Shown: in pieces, positions 13,720 through 14,173 of the stretch
Position numbering within the stretch: the stretch's first letter is position 1
Layout: each line of letters opens with the position of its first letter
NCBI GenBank assembly: GCA_029935255.1
Contig: JAOZKS010000009.1
Coordinates: forward strand, 1-14,173
Reading direction: 5' to 3'
Source: Pontiella sp.
GTDB lineage: Bacteria; Verrucomicrobiota; Kiritimatiellia; Kiritimatiellales; Pontiellaceae
DNA length: 14,173 nucleotides
Translations under genes and position numbers: made by a program
Notes under the pieces: generated by a model
The model's database searches: none
Told to the model about the DNA's origin: nothing
What the model saw: only the letters and a program-made list of their open reading frames with translations

Positions 13720-14173
13720 ATGAGCGAGAATATCGGATTTATTTCAACGCGGTTTGCCGGCACGGACGGCGTTTCGCTCGAAAGCGCGAAGTGGGCAAAA
13801 GTGCTGTGGGATCATGAGTTCCGCAGCTTCTGGTATGCCGGTCGGCTCGACCGCGATCCAGAGGTGAGTTACTGCGTGCCTGAGGCGCATTTCGAACACC
13901 CTGAAAACATCTGGCTTAACGAGCGGATTTGGGGAAAATCCTTTCGTGATCCGGTCGTGAGCCGGCGTATCCGTGATGTGGCGGAATATCTAAAAACAAC
14001 GCTCTATGAATTCGTAAACCGCTTCGACCTGCGTATTCTTGTTTTTCAAAATGCACTGACGATCCCCATGCATATTCCGCTGGGCGTGGCCATCACTGAA
14101 TTCCTGGCGGAAACCCGAATTCCCTCGATTGCCCACCACCACGATTTTTACTGGGAGCGCGTGCGTTTTTCCT
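13720..14173 (+). CDS. Glycosyltransferase (GT4-like), 5' part
   Basis: The frame starts at an ATG with GAGGA six bases upstream and stays open to the right edge, giving 151 residues of the N-terminal Rossmann half of a GT-B enzyme. The opening IGFISTRFAGTDGVSLESAK is typical of GT4 proteins that act on soluble sugar acceptors. Later parts are RFDLRILVFQNALTIPMHIPLGVAI and IPSIAHHHDFYWER, where the His-rich HHHDF stretch is also common in the family. The donor-binding half is off the window. It is transcribed away from the M20-gpgS-GT4 operon from a shared 229-base region, so it may belong to the same pathway, for example as the transferase adding a second sugar to glucosylglycerate. The substrate is inferred from context alone. 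Confidence 0.83.
   Translation, partial: MSENIGFISTRFAGTDGVSLESAKWAKVLWDHEFRSFWYAGRLDRDPEVSYCVPEAHFEHPENIWLNERIWGKSFRDPVVSRRIRDVAEYLKTTLYEFVNRFDLRILVFQNALTIPMHIPLGVAITEFLAETRIPSIAHHHDFYWERVRFS

Overview
The window looks like one contiguous piece of a bacterial chromosome of moderate G+C content. It carries GspF/G/H-type secretion or pilus genes, an ECF sigma/anti-sigma pair, a Xer recombinase, purC and a glucosyl-3-phosphoglycerate synthase. Degenerate hairpin repeats between genes and the style of the pseudopilin leader remind me of marine members of the PVC group such as Kiritimatiellota. That is a guess from style, not a demonstrated placement.

Layout, left to right. At 1-1139 (+) lies the 3' part of a DUF255/YyaL-type protein. 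It meets a leftward block at a shared hairpin terminator. That block, read right to left, is gspF, gspG, a gspH-like pseudopilin, an ECF sigma factor and its membrane anti-sigma factor (4633 to 1193). Then come a translationally coupled pair, a nucleotidyltransferase-fold protein plus a 112-residue unknown (5626 to 4737), and a small orphan gene (6062 to 5751) whose 3' end runs through a C9 tract into a repeat. Two related repeat elements flank that orphan gene. Next are xerC/xerD (7090-6203), purC (8051-7158) and two coupled HAD-family hydrolases (9646-8097). The right side holds an overlapping leftward trio: an M20-peptidase-like protein lacking the usual catalytic Glu pair, gpgS, and a GT4 glycosyltransferase (13490 to 9924). 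A second, divergent glycosyltransferase starts at 13720 and runs off the window.

How the parts may work together. The strongest functional theme is the right-hand third. GpgS makes glucosyl-3-phosphoglycerate, and two further glycosyltransferases plus two HAD hydrolases nearby suggest a glucosylglycerate-derived compatible solute or glycoside. An M20-like protein, probably not a normal peptidase, is built into the same operon. A perfect 38-bp palindrome sits almost exactly midway between the divergent starts of the M20-like gene and the second glycosyltransferase, as a shared control site might.

Other points of interest are a perfect 18-bp-arm hairpin exactly at the prepilin cleavage site of the gspH-like gene, bounded by 9-bp direct repeats, and the sigma/anti-sigma pair directly behind the pseudopilin genes. 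No tRNA, rRNA, CRISPR array or intact insertion sequence was seen.
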